Shown: positions 50,368 through 58,618 of the stretch, piece after piece
Position numbering within the stretch: position 1 is the first letter of the stretch
How the letters are laid out: the number at the start of each line of letters is the position of its first letter
From: Streptomyces sp. NK08204
Lineage (GTDB): Bacteria > Actinomycetota > Actinomycetes > Streptomycetales > Streptomycetaceae
Length of the DNA stretch: 64,000 bases
Direction: 5' to 3'
Assembly: GCF_020400585.1 (NCBI RefSeq)
Contig: NZ_JAINVF010000005.1
Coordinates: 310,001 to 374,000 of the forward strand
Notes under the pieces: model-generated
Seen by the model: only the letters and a program-made list of their open reading frames with translations
Told to the model about the DNA's origin: nothing
The model's database searches: none
Translations under genes and position numbers: made by a program

Positions 50368-52515
50368 ATGACGTCGCAGTCCCGCACGGTGCTCGGCATC
50401 GCGCTCACTTCCGTCCTCGCCCTGACGGCCGGGGCCCCGGCCGCCGCGCACACCACGGCCGCGGCCACGGGTACCACCGCCCCGGTCACCGTCGAGACGC
50501 GTGCGCCGGGCGCGTGGGGCACCCGCACCCTGCATGCCGCGAACCCCGACCCCGCCTCCGCCTCGGGCGGGCTGAACGCCCTGGTGTCGGCCGCGGACGG
50601 CACCCTTGTCTCCCTCACCGGCGACTCACTCTCCCGTTCCACCCGGATCCGGCCCGCCGGCAGCACCGGCTGGCTCACCCCGCAGACCTGGCCGGACGCC
50701 GGCGGGTACAACACACAGCTGGTCTCGCTCGGCGATGGCTCGGTGCGCCTGGTCTGGCGGGCAAAGCGCGCCGACGACCACGACAACTACTGGCTGAAGA
50801 CGGCCACTCTCGCGCCCGGCGCGACCGCCTTCTCCGAGCCCGAGTACGTCGCCGCGGTCCCCGAGAAGGGCTACACCCACCTGGCGGCGGCCCCCGATGG
50901 CCGGCTGGTCGCCGTGTGGTCGGTCTCCGGCGTCGTGAAGGCCGCGGAGAAGGCCGGCCCGCAGGCCGCGTGGACCGCTCCGGTCGACCTCGACGAGCAG
51001 CCGCCGTCCGGCAGCCGCGACATCGCCAACATGGACCTGGCGGTCGCCAAGGACGGCACCGCCCTGCTGGTGTGGCAGTGGCAGGAGAGCAAGGCCGTCG
51101 TCGCCCTGGAGAAGGCCCTCGGCGCGCCCGCCTGGACCGCGGTCCAGGACTTCCCGGTCCCGAGCACCGACCTGGCGCGCCCGAAGGTGTTCGCGCATCC
51201 GCAGGGCGGCTTCGACGTGTTCTACGACGACCTTGCCCAGCTCATGTACACGCACCGGCCCGCCGGCACCACGCAGTGGAGCGCGCCGCAGTCCGCCGCC
51301 AACTACGGCAGCACCTACGGCATGTCGGCCCCCGCCTATCTGCCGAACGGCGATCTCTTCGTCGCCGGCGGGCCCGGCTACTCGACCGGCTCCTGGTACG
51401 CGGTCCGCTCGGCGGCCACCGGCCGCTGGCTGCCGTACGGGCAGCCGTTCTCCACGGCAAAGAAGGTGCGCGCGGTCGACGCGGTCGCCACCTCGGGCGG
51501 CACGGTCACCGTGACCTGGCGGGAGGGGTACTCGTACCAGGAGTACACGATGGCCGCCGTCTTCAAGGGCGGCACCTGGTCCGTCCCGCGGCGGCTGAGC
51601 GCGACGAGCGCCCAGTTCGCCGGTGCGCCGCAGGTGGCCGCCGACGCGCTCGGCCGTCCCGTCGTGCTGTGGGACGAGTACAAGCTGACCGAGTCGAACA
51701 GCTTCGCCCTCGACGGGGTCTACGGTGCCACCACCACCGGCCGTGCCCTGCCCAAGTGGCGTGACTACACGGACGACGGCAAGGCCGACCTGTTCGGCCA
51801 GGGCAGCACCGGGCTGAAGGTGTACGCGGGCGACGCGACCAAGCTGTCCGCGGGGCAGCGCGCGACCGGCTGGCCGACGGGCACGCTCGTGCTGCCCTTC
51901 GGCGACCTCGACGGCGACCGCTGCAACGACGTGTTCGTCCGCTCCCCGAAGGGCGAGGCCCGGGTCTACACGACGATGTGCGGCGGGCTGCCCGACCAGC
52001 AGTCGTTCTCCGTGAAGGTCTCCTCGGACTGGAGCGGGTACAACACGGTCGTCTCGCCCGGCGATGTGACGGGCGACGGCCGGGCCGACCTGCTGACCCG
52101 GTCCGCCTCGACCGGGAACCTGTACGTGTACGCGAACAACGGCGCGGGCGGGTTCAAGGCCCGCACGCTCGCCGGGTCCGGCTTCGGCGGCTACAAGAGG
52201 CTGATCGCCGCCGGGGACCTCAACGGCGACGGCAAGAACGACCTGCTGGCCCTTGACGGCTCGAACGAGTTGTGGCGGTTCAACGGGACCGGCGTCGGCA
52301 CGTTCACGTCCCGCTCGCTGGTCTTCAAGGACTGGGGCACGTCCTACAAGGACGTGGTCGGCGGGCTCGACCTGTCCGGCGACGGCCGGGCCGACCTGAT
52401 CTCGCTCGACAAGGACGGCCACGCCTGGCTGAACCGGGGCAACGGCAGCGGCGGCTTCTACGGCCGGGTGCAGGCCGGCACGGCGACGAACTGGTCGGAC
52501 ATCCGCATCTCCTGA
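50368..52515 (+). CDS. Secreted FG-GAP/VCBS-repeat protein
   Basis: A 715-residue exported protein. A signal peptide (about 1-30, TVLGIALTSVLALTAGAPAAAH) precedes a beta-rich N-terminal half (about 50-465, propeller-like with repeated W-containing strands) and a C-terminal FG-GAP domain (about 467-710). At least five calcium-type loops of the pattern DxDGDxxxD are seen: YTDDGKADLFG, DLDGDRCNDVF, DVTGDGRADLL, DLNGDGKNDLL and DLSGDGRADLI. It is likely an extracellular propeller binding carbohydrate or protein; no enzyme motif is recognised. The ATG follows GGGGGGCATTCCC. A strong terminator follows. Confidence 0.88.
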   Translation: MTSQSRTVLGIALTSVLALTAGAPAAAHTTAAATGTTAPVTVETRAPGAWGTRTLHAANPDPASASGGLNALVSAADGTLVSLTGDSLSRSTRIRPAGSTGWLTPQTWPDAGGYNTQLVSLGDGSVRLVWRAKRADDHDNYWLKTATLAPGATAFSEPEYVAAVPEKGYTHLAAAPDGRLVAVWSVSGVVKAAEKAGPQAAWTAPVDLDEQPPSGSRDIANMDLAVAKDGTALLVWQWQESKAVVALEKALGAPAWTAVQDFPVPSTDLARPKVFAHPQGGFDVFYDDLAQLMYTHRPAGTTQWSAPQSAANYGSTYGMSAPAYLPNGDLFVAGGPGYSTGSWYAVRSAATGRWLPYGQPFSTAKKVRAVDAVATSGGTVTVTWREGYSYQEYTMAAVFKGGTWSVPRRLSATSAQFAGAPQVAADALGRPVVLWDEYKLTESNSFALDGVYGATTTGRALPKWRDYTDDGKADLFGQGSTGLKVYAGDATKLSAGQRATGWPTGTLVLPFGDLDGDRCNDVFVRSPKGEARVYTTMCGGLPDQQSFSVKVSSDWSGYNTVVSPGDVTGDGRADLLTRSASTGNLYVYANNGAGGFKARTLAGSGFGGYKRLIAAGDLNGDGKNDLLALDGSNELWRFNGTGVGTFTSRSLVFKDWGTSYKDVVGGLDLSGDGRADLISLDKDGHAWLNRGNGSGGFYGRVQAGTATNWSDIRIS

Positions 52516-52528
52516 CGACGCGGAGCCG

Positions 52529-52560
52529 GGGCCCCCGGGACCACGCGGTCCCGGGGGCCC
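52529..52560. terminator. Terminator after the FG-GAP gene
   Basis: Perfect 14-bp stem GGGCCCCCGGGACC (52529-52542) with its complement (52547-52560), ACGC loop, between convergent genes. Confidence 0.88.
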
Positions 52561-52576
52561 GTTCAGCTGACTCGAA

Positions 52577-53230
52577 TCACCCTTCGCCGGCCGATGCTGT
52601 CGGCGAGGACGAGGGGACCGGGGTGCGCGCCGACCAGAAATCGGAGTGAACGTAAGGGAGTCCCTTGGATTCCGGTGAGTTCGGATCAAGGGGCTTTCTG
52701 GGCGCCTCGGTGACCTTCGACTCGGCGACGCACGGGGAGGTCACGTGGAATCCGGCCTGGCCCTTGTACCCGAACTCCAGGCTGACCTGGAAGCCGTCGG
52801 GCGCGGTTGCGAAGATCGCGGGCATGTCGGTGCTGTTCCGCACCGAAATGATCTCGTAACCCTCCTTCTTCCAGTAGCGCTGCACGACACCGAGAAAGCT
52901 GCCGCGCCGCTCGACCGAGATGATCGTCATTACGTACCGTCGACGGCTCACCGACCCGGTACCGGTACCGTCGTTCTTGAAGTCGGTGCAGCTGGAGTCG
53001 CTCGACGGCCCCCGCATGACCTCGACCGACGGGTTGATCGCCTTGAGGGTCGCATCGATGATCCCCTCTGCGTGGTCGGCCGCTTCCTGCATGTTCATGT
53101 TCGTCTCCTTCGTCCCCTTCGTCCCCTTCGTCGCGTCCGCTTTCCCGCCCTCACTTCGACTGCCACTGATGAGGCCACAACCGGAAACGATGAGAGTTGA
53201 CGCCAGGAGGGCCGCAGCACGGGTCTTCAT
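52577..53230 (-). CDS. Lipoprotein of unknown function
   Basis: A 217-residue lipoprotein: signal MKTRAAALLASTLIVSGCG with lipobox VSGC (cysteine 18). A KGTKGTKETN linker leads to the mature domain with two further cysteines (SSCTDFKND and SPCVAES), probably disulfide-linked. The central YVMTIISVERRGSFLGVVQRYW and the DGFQVSLEFGYKGQAGFHV strands look like an alpha/beta domain common in Streptomyces lipoproteins. It lies 16 bases downstream of a gene remnant on the same strand, so was probably once second in an operon. The tail is Ser/Pro-rich. Confidence 0.82.
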   Translation of the reverse strand: MKTRAAALLASTLIVSGCGLISGSRSEGGKADATKGTKGTKETNMNMQEAADHAEGIIDATLKAINPSVEVMRGPSSDSSCTDFKNDGTGTGSVSRRRYVMTIISVERRGSFLGVVQRYWKKEGYEIISVRNSTDMPAIFATAPDGFQVSLEFGYKGQAGFHVTSPCVAESKVTEAPRKPLDPNSPESKGLPYVHSDFWSARTPVPSSSPTASAGEG

Positions 53231-53246
53231 CAGTATTTGTCCCAGG

Positions 53247-53420
53247 TCACGAGGTCACGAGGTCAGGACGGTCCGCGACGATGGCCGCGATGTTGGCAGC
53301 GGACACAGGGTCCTTGTCCCTCGCCGGGTTGAAGTAGTTGGAATGTGCTGGGGTCGTCCCGTGCCCGCCGATCACCGGCATCGGGCCGTCCGACACCCTG
53401 AAGTGTCTGGCACCGAACGC
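53247..53420 (-). pseudogene. C-terminal remnant of the lipoprotein's former operon partner
   Basis: The frame ends ARHFRVSDGPMPVIGGHGTT, then AHSNYFNPARDKDPVSAANI and AAIVADRPDLVTS, followed by a stop 16 bases before the lipoprotein start. This stretch is protein-like and resembles the C-terminus of DUF1023-type alpha/beta hydrolases that I recall preceding such lipoproteins. Further upstream the frame turns to Arg-rich noise and no N-terminal part is seen, so the gene is truncated or frameshifted. Family assignment is tentative. Confidence 0.45.
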
Positions 53421-53684
53421 CTCGGTGCGCACCGGCCGGACCGCCCGCCGAAGAAGCCGACGGTGCCCGCTACGGCCTCCTTCATGGGTGGCAGGTGGCT
53501 GACGGGGGCGTTCGCAGCCGCACCAGTACGACGGGCCTCTGCCTCGGAGCCGTGATCGCGGTTGCCGCCGTCGCCCGCAGGCGTCGGCCAACCACAGCCC
53601 CACTCCGCATTCGGCCCACGAACACGTGATCAGGAGCACAGTAGCGACGCCGCCTCGTGCGCCCCATCCGTATCGGCCACCAGC

Positions 53685-53710
53685 CCGTCTGAGTACCGGT
53701 ACTCAGACGG
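53685..53710. repeat. Perfect 26-bp palindrome
   Basis: CCGTCTGAGTACC (53685-53697) is followed with no spacer by its exact complement (53698-53710). It lies in a stretch without a convincing gene (53421-53935). Possible operator, replication or recombination site, or chance remnant. Confidence 0.65.
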
Positions 53711-53935
53711 CACCCGGTCCTTGACCTGATGGGGGGGCGCCGTTCGGAGGAACCGGAGGCACGTACGGCCGGGACATGGACCCTGGGGCCGTTCGCAGGC
53801 GGTGACCATGCCATTGCCCGGAGCGGACATGTCCACATGAGGGCTGCACTCGGACCACGAGGCACGCCGGAGGTCCTTGCCTCCTCAACGGGCGGTAGCC
53901 GCGAACTGCCACCAGAAGCGCGACCACGGAACGGC

Positions 53936-53968
53936 GAAGGCTCCGACCGTGATCCGGTCGGAGCCTTC
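53936..53968 (-). terminator. Hairpin next to the partial tRNA-Ser copy
   Basis: 14-bp stem (53936-53949 and 53955-53968, GAAGGCTCCGACCG arm) with a TGATC loop. It sits relative to the partial tRNA copy as the true terminator sits relative to the intact tRNA at 55890-55977. Confidence 0.6.
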
Positions 53969-53989
53969 GTCTGCCCTGCTGGGCGGCTG

Positions 53990-54042
53990 CGGAGGATACG
54001 AGATTCGGACTCGTGAGGGGTTGCCCTCAACACGCTTTCCAA
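53990..54042 (-). repeat. Partial copy of tRNA-Ser(GGA) 3' half (att-like)
   Basis: About 53 bases matching the 3' half of the intact tRNA (55892-55944) with two mismatches, from the acceptor 3' strand (GGAGGATACGAGATTCG on the plus strand) through the T and variable arms to the anticodon loop (CACGCTTTCCAA), then the match stops. This is the part normally duplicated when a tyrosine-integrase element inserts in a tRNA gene. Confidence 0.85.
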
Positions 54043-54230
54043 ATGTTCGTACGAGGGTCCGGGAGTGATCAGGAGCGTTCTGACCCGCGGCGGAGTGTGG
54101 TCAGCGACAGATGGCGGACGGCGATGGACGGGGGTGAGTGCAACCAGAACTGGCAGCCCAGGACGGACTCGCTGGCCGTCACAGCTAGCCCGTCACGCAG
54201 GGGCAGGGTGTTGACGGCTGGATTCCAGCT

Positions 54231-54702
54231 GCTTCGGTCAGTCCTCGTCGGGAACCGTCCCGCGCACCGCGCCCCGACACGTCACCCTCACCTTCACCGA
54301 GTCGGTCGGCCTGCTGACCGACTCCTTCCGGATCTACGCCATCGGCAACCGCCGCATCCTCCGTCACCACGATTCCCTTCGACACCGGCGCCCCCGGCGG
54401 CCACGGCAAGGTACAGAGCACCCTGGACCCCGGGCGTGTCGGCACCAACTCCGTCGAGGTGGTGATCTACGGCCTCGACGGCGGCCTCTCCGCCGGCCCC
54501 GAAGTCCGCGTCACCCTCACCCTCCCCACCCGGCGCGGGGGCCCTGGACGCCAGGGTCACCGACCGCGGCGGCTACTGGTCCACCCCTTCCTTCACCCTC
54601 TCCCTCCCCGGCACCTGGACGCTGAAGGCCACCATCCGGATCTCGGAACTGGACCAGGTGACGGTGTCCGCGCCGGTGCGGGTGACGCGGCAGGAAGGTC
54701 AA
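54231..54702 (+). pseudogene. CopC-CopD-YtkA fusion relic
   Basis: Two separated parts of a copper-resistance fusion protein are readable. First, a CopC-like strand region, GTVPRTAPRHVTLTFTESVG followed by LLTDSFRIYAIGNRR (54262-54354). Second, after a frame change and without the CopD membrane helices, a YtkA-like region, NSVEVVIYGLDGGLSAGPEV, a shift at a G run (near 54540), then LDARVTDRGGYWSTPSF and LPGTWTLKATIRISELDQV. The central several hundred residues are deleted. Confidence 0.7.
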
Positions 54703-54737
54703 GTTATCCCCCGGTTCAGGTAAAGGGAGTTGCTACA

Positions 54738-55142
54738 TTGGCAAGTGCGCGGGACGAGCGGCAGGTCGACCGGAGGACGGGGGTCCCAATCACCGGCGTC
54801 GTGACGGCCGTACCGGATGCGCACGGCAACCCGAAGATCTCCGTCGACTACCAGGCGAACGTCTGGGACCGCTACAACTGGGACGAGGGCAAGGGCGTCA
54901 ACGTGGGCCCGATGAAGATCCCCGACGGCCAGATGGCCAAGCTCCACCGGGTGGGACTCGCCCAGGAGTACGACATGGCGGGGAGCAGTAGCACGCACCA
55001 CTACGATCTCGGCTCCTCGCAGCCCAACCAGTCTCCGCTGCCGGGCCCCGACGAAAGCAGGGACGGACGCACGGACCCGGGCCGGGAGCAACAGCAGGGC
55101 CGTACGACGCACAGGTCACCCGGGAGGGCAGCCGTCCGATGA
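54738..55142 (+). CDS. Hypothetical protein, probably the C-terminal part of a larger ancestor
   Basis: A TTG at 54738 with AAAGGGAG upstream opens a 134-residue frame. The core VTAVPDAHGNPKISVDYQA, VWDRYNWDEGKGVNVGPMKI and HRVGLAQEYDMAG resembles the C-terminal region of larger Streptomyces proteins found beside lipoproteins, as I recall them, so this may be a fragment revived with a new start. The end is Gly/Pro/Arg-rich. Its stop overlaps the lipoprotein start (ATGA), suggesting coupled translation. No function assigned. Confidence 0.5.
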   Translation: MASARDERQVDRRTGVPITGVVTAVPDAHGNPKISVDYQANVWDRYNWDEGKGVNVGPMKIPDGQMAKLHRVGLAQEYDMAGSSSTHHYDLGSSQPNQSPLPGPDESRDGRTDPGREQQQGRTTHRSPGRAAVR

Positions 55143-55798
55143 ACGACGCCCACGACAACACAGGCGGCCACCGCCGGACGCGCGCCGCCGGGGCGGCCCT
55201 CGGCACGCTGGTCCTCCTGGGCGCCCTGACGGCGACAGGCTGCTCCGCACCCGACTCCGGTACCGGCCCGGCCGGTGACCGCGCCGTCGGGCAGACCGTG
55301 GACGACAGGTGGGTCGAGGGCGTCACGCCGGGGTGGATGAGCGGGCACATGGGCGTCGACATCCCGGCCGCGGCTCAGGACGCGCGGGCTGGCTATCAGG
55401 TGACCTCCCGCTTCGACACCGGTGTGCTCACCTTCACACTGACCAGGTCCCAGGCACGGGCCTTCCTGGCCGCCTATCCGCCGGCCGGCGAGCTGCTGGA
55501 GCCCACGGCCGCCGTGACCGACGTGCGGACCCACGACTTCAGACACCTGGGCGTGCCGGAACCGGAGTCGTTCAAGAAGGGGATGCGCTACGGCTCCGTC
55601 TGCCCCGGCGCCGACCCCGAGCCCACCGCGAGCCCGGACCCGCTCGCCGACCCGTACGGCACCTCGGACACCGGCTGCGTCAGCCTCTACGCCCACGACT
55701 ACGCCCCGGACCGCACCCGCATCTACCTCCGCGACCACTACGGGCCGGGCATCAGCCCCCTCCCGACAACCCCACCCACTTCCTCCCCGACCCGCTGA
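55139..55798 (+). CDS. Lipoprotein of unknown function
   Basis: A 219-residue lipoprotein. The signal sequence has a hydrophilic head, core GAALGTLVLLGALT and lipobox TATGC (cysteine near 35). The outer domain begins DRAVGQTVDDRWVEGVTPGW and has two cysteines (VCPGAD, TGCVSLY). VTSRFDTGVLTFTLTRSQARAFL recalls other Streptomyces lipoproteins of unknown role. The tail is Thr/Pro/Ser-rich. It overlaps the preceding hypothetical gene by four bases and ends 52 bases before the tRNA-Ser terminator. Confidence 0.75.
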   Translation: MNDAHDNTGGHRRTRAAGAALGTLVLLGALTATGCSAPDSGTGPAGDRAVGQTVDDRWVEGVTPGWMSGHMGVDIPAAAQDARAGYQVTSRFDTGVLTFTLTRSQARAFLAAYPPAGELLEPTAAVTDVRTHDFRHLGVPEPESFKKGMRYGSVCPGADPEPTASPDPLADPYGTSDTGCVSLYAHDYAPDRTRIYLRDHYGPGISPLPTTPPTSSPTR

Positions 55799-55849
55799 CC
55801 GCTCCCACCGGTCGCGGGTTCGGGAAGGGCCTGCTTGGACAGACATACG

Positions 55850-55887
55850 CCGAAGGGCCGGACCGCTGCTGCGGTCCGGCCCTTCGG
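55850..55887 (-). terminator. tRNA-Ser(GGA) terminator
   Basis: Perfect 16-bp stem (55850-55865 and 55872-55887, arm CCGAAGGGCCGGACCG) with a 6-nt loop, just beyond the tRNA 3' end on the minus strand. Confidence 0.9.
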
Positions 55888-55889
55888 GC

Positions 55890-55977
55890 TGGCGGAGGAT
55901 ACGAGATTCGAACTCGTGAGGGGTTGCCCCCAACACGCTTTCCAAGCGTGCGCCCTAGGCCTCTAGGCGAATCCTCC
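55890..55977 (-). tRNA. tRNA-Ser(GGA), CCA encoded
   Basis: On the minus strand, acceptor GGAGGAT pairs with ATCCTCC, then discriminator G and an encoded CCA (55890-55892). The stem CACGC/GCGTG encloses TTGGAAA with anticodon GGA (plus-strand TCC at 55941-55943). Its 3' half is repeated at 53990-54042. Confidence 0.97.
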
Positions 55978-56053
55978 GCCGGAAACATTACATGACCGAG
56001 GGCAGTGCTCGCGAACTCGTTTCTGCAGGCCGACATCGGGTACTCTGTGCACA

Positions 56054-56139
56054 GCCCCTCACGCGGCGCTATCTGACTGAACTCCCCCAGGGCCGGAAGG
56101 CAGCAAGGGTAGGTCGGCTCTGGCGGGTGCGTGGGGGGC
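56054..56139 (+). ncRNA. ffs: Signal recognition particle RNA (4.5S type)
   Basis: The universally conserved SRP domain GGCCGGAAGGCAGCAAGGGT is present (56091-56110). The ends pair as GCCCCTCACGC (56054-56064) with GCGTGGGGGGC (56129-56139), one T-G wobble, giving the expected long hairpin. It binds Ffh and targets membrane proteins. Located just upstream of dnaX; exact ends may differ by a few bases. Confidence 0.93.
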
Positions 56140-56213
56140 GCTTGCGTTCTCCGGGTAAGCGGAGCCGGTTGCCCAGGGGTGGCCTTGGGCGGGGTTGGTT
56201 GTCAGTGGGCGCC

Positions 56214-56219
56214 TATAAC
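56214..56219 (+). promoter_or_regulatory. -10-like hexamer of dnaX
   Basis: TATAAC lies 9 bases before the GTG start. Transcription would begin at or next to the start codon, implying a leaderless message; no ribosome site is seen. Confidence 0.5.
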
Positions 56220-56228
56220 CTCGTATGC

Positions 56229-58517
56229 GTGTCGTCTCTCGCGTTGTACCGCCGCTACCGCCCGGAGACCTTCGCGGAGGTCATCGGGCAGGAGCATGTC
56301 ACTGACCCGCTGCAGCAGGCGCTGCGGAACAACCGGGTCAATCACGCGTACCTGTTCAGCGGGCCGCGCGGATGCGGCAAGACGACCAGCGCGCGGATCC
56401 TGGCCAGGTGCCTGAACTGTGAGCAAGGTCCCACACCCACGCCCTGCGGGGAGTGCCAGTCCTGCCAGGACCTCGCCAGGAACGGACCGGGTTCGATCGA
56501 CGTCATCGAGATCGACGCCGCCTCGCACGGTGGCGTGGACGACGCCCGTGAGCTGCGCGAGAAGGCTTTCTTCGGTCCCGCTTCCAGCCGGTACAAGATC
56601 TACATCATCGACGAGGCCCACATGGTCACGTCGGCCGGTTTCAACGCGCTCCTCAAGGTCGTCGAGGAGCCGCCCGAGCATCTGAAGTTCATCTTCGCCA
56701 CCACCGAGCCCGAGAAGGTCATCGGGACCATCCGGTCGCGTACGCATCACTATCCGTTCCGGCTCGTCCCGCCGGGGACGCTGCGGGACTACCTCGCCGA
56801 CGTGTGCGGGCGGGAGAACATCCCCGTCGAGGAGGGGGTGCTCCCGCTCGTCGTGCGCGCCGGTGCCGGGTCCGTGCGTGACTCCATGTCCGTCATGGAC
56901 CAGCTCCTCGCCGGTGCGGCGGAGGATGGTGTGACGTACGCCATGGCCACCTCCCTCCTCGGCTACACCGACGGGTCCCTGCTCGACTCCGTCGTCGAGG
57001 CCTTCGCCACCGGTGACGGTGCCGCCGCCTTCGAGGTCGTGGACCGCGTCATCGAGGGCGGCAACGACCCGCGGCGGTTCGTCGCCGATCTGCTGGAGCG
57101 GCTGCGCGACCTGGTGATCCTCGCCGCTGTCCCGGACGCCGTGGAAAAGGGGCTTATCGACGCCCCCGCCGACGTCCTGGAGCGCATGCAGGCCCAGGCC
57201 GACACGTTCGGGCCCGCCGAGCTCAGCCGCGCCGCCGACCTGGTCAACGAGGGTCTCACCGAGATGCGCGGCGCCACCTCGCCCCGCCTCCAGCTGGAAC
57301 TCATCTGCGCCCGCGTGCTGCTCCCCGCGGCCTACGGCGACGAGCGCTCCGTCATGGCCCGCCTCGACCGCCTGGAACGCGGCGTCAACTTCTCGGCCGG
57401 CGCCGGAGCGCCCGTCGCCGGGTACGTCCCGGGGCCTGAAGCCCATGGCGGGGCTCTGGCTGCGGGCCTGGGCGCGGGCGCTGCGGCCGGCGGCGGCCCC
57501 GCGGCAGCCCGCGCGGCCGTACGGGCTTCTACCGGCGGACCGGGCGCCGGTGGCGCTCCGGACGCCGGTCTGCCGGGCGCCGGTGGCGTCCCGGGGGGCG
57601 GACAGGGGGCGGGTCCGATCCCCGCTGCTCCGTCCGCGCCCGGCCCGGCCGCACCCGAGCCCTCGCCGGTCCAGGCCCCGGCGCCCGCCTCCGTGCCCCC
57701 GGCACCTCCCACAACCCCTTCCCCGTCCGGTGCCCCGGCCCCCGGCGCCTGGCCCACCGCCACCCCGGCCGGCAGCGGCCGGCGCCCCGGCGGCTGGCCC
57801 ACGGCCGCCACAGCCGGCCAAGGGCAAGGGCAAGGGCAAGGGCCGGGTCGGGCGGGCTCCGGCCAGGCACAGCAGCGCGCCGCGGCCCCCGCATCGGCCG
57901 CCCCTCCGGTCCAGCCGCCCGCTCCGGCTCCCGCAGCCGTCCCCGCCGGCGGGCTCGACCCCCGCATGCTCTGGAAGGACATCCTGGAGGCCGTCAAGAA
58001 CCGCCGCCGCTTCACCTGGATCCTGCTCAGCCAGAACGCCCAGGTGGCCGGCTTCGACGGCACCACCCTCCAGCTCGGGTTCGTCAACGCCGGAGCCCGC
58101 GACAACTTCGCGAGCAGCGGCAGCGAGGACGTGCTGCGACAGGCCCTGGCCGAGCAGTTCAACGTGCAGTGGAAGATCGAGGCGATCGTCGACCCGTCGG
58201 GCGGTGGCTCCGTGCCCCCGTCGTCCGGTGGCTCGCCGGGCTACGGCGGCGCCCCCGCCGGCGGTGGCTACGGCGCCCCGGCCCCTCGCCCCGCAGCGCC
58301 CCAGCCCGCGCCCGCCGCACCGCAGCACGCCGCCCCGGCGCCGGTCGCGTCAGCCCCGCAGGCCGCCGCCCCGGCGCCCGAGCCGCCCCCTGTCGCTCCC
58401 GAGGACGACATCCCCGAGGACGACGACCCCGACCTGGACGAGTCGGCCCTCTCCGGCCACGAACTGATCGTGCGGGAACTGGGTGCGACGGTGGTGGAGG
58501 AGTTCTCCAACGAGTAG
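56229..58517 (+). CDS. dnaX: DNA polymerase III subunits gamma and tau
   Basis: A 762-residue clamp-loader ATPase. The AAA+ module (about 1-235) has Walker A GPRGCGKTTSA, the zinc site C-L-N-C, CGECQSC, the DEAH-type IIDEAHM and sensor 1 FATTEP. Domain III follows (about 240-375). A long Pro/Ala/Gly-rich linker (about 400-575) precedes a tau-like C-terminal domain (PRMLWKDILEAVKNRRRFTW), another low-complexity stretch, and an acidic end. VSSLALYRRYRP is the standard start, here GTG. Upstream are the SRP RNA and a TATAAC hexamer, with no ribosome site, suggesting a leaderless transcript. Confidence 0.95.
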   Translation: MSSLALYRRYRPETFAEVIGQEHVTDPLQQALRNNRVNHAYLFSGPRGCGKTTSARILARCLNCEQGPTPTPCGECQSCQDLARNGPGSIDVIEIDAASHGGVDDARELREKAFFGPASSRYKIYIIDEAHMVTSAGFNALLKVVEEPPEHLKFIFATTEPEKVIGTIRSRTHHYPFRLVPPGTLRDYLADVCGRENIPVEEGVLPLVVRAGAGSVRDSMSVMDQLLAGAAEDGVTYAMATSLLGYTDGSLLDSVVEAFATGDGAAAFEVVDRVIEGGNDPRRFVADLLERLRDLVILAAVPDAVEKGLIDAPADVLERMQAQADTFGPAELSRAADLVNEGLTEMRGATSPRLQLELICARVLLPAAYGDERSVMARLDRLERGVNFSAGAGAPVAGYVPGPEAHGGALAAGLGAGAAAGGGPAAARAAVRASTGGPGAGGAPDAGLPGAGGVPGGGQGAGPIPAAPSAPGPAAPEPSPVQAPAPASVPPAPPTTPSPSGAPAPGAWPTATPAGSGRRPGGWPTAATAGQGQGQGQGPGRAGSGQAQQRAAAPASAAPPVQPPAPAPAAVPAGGLDPRMLWKDILEAVKNRRRFTWILLSQNAQVAGFDGTTLQLGFVNAGARDNFASSGSEDVLRQALAEQFNVQWKIEAIVDPSGGGSVPPSSGGSPGYGGAPAGGGYGAPAPRPAAPQPAPAAPQHAAPAPVASAPQAAAPAPEPPPVAPEDDIPEDDDPDLDESALSGHELIVRELGATVVEEFSNE

Positions 58518-58618
58518 CCGCCGGGAACGGCCGTCACCGACAGCCGGCACCCCCTTGGAGGAAAGTCCAACAAACCCGGCGCCGAACCTTCGGCAGCCTT
58601 GCCAGTAGGCTGAACCCC

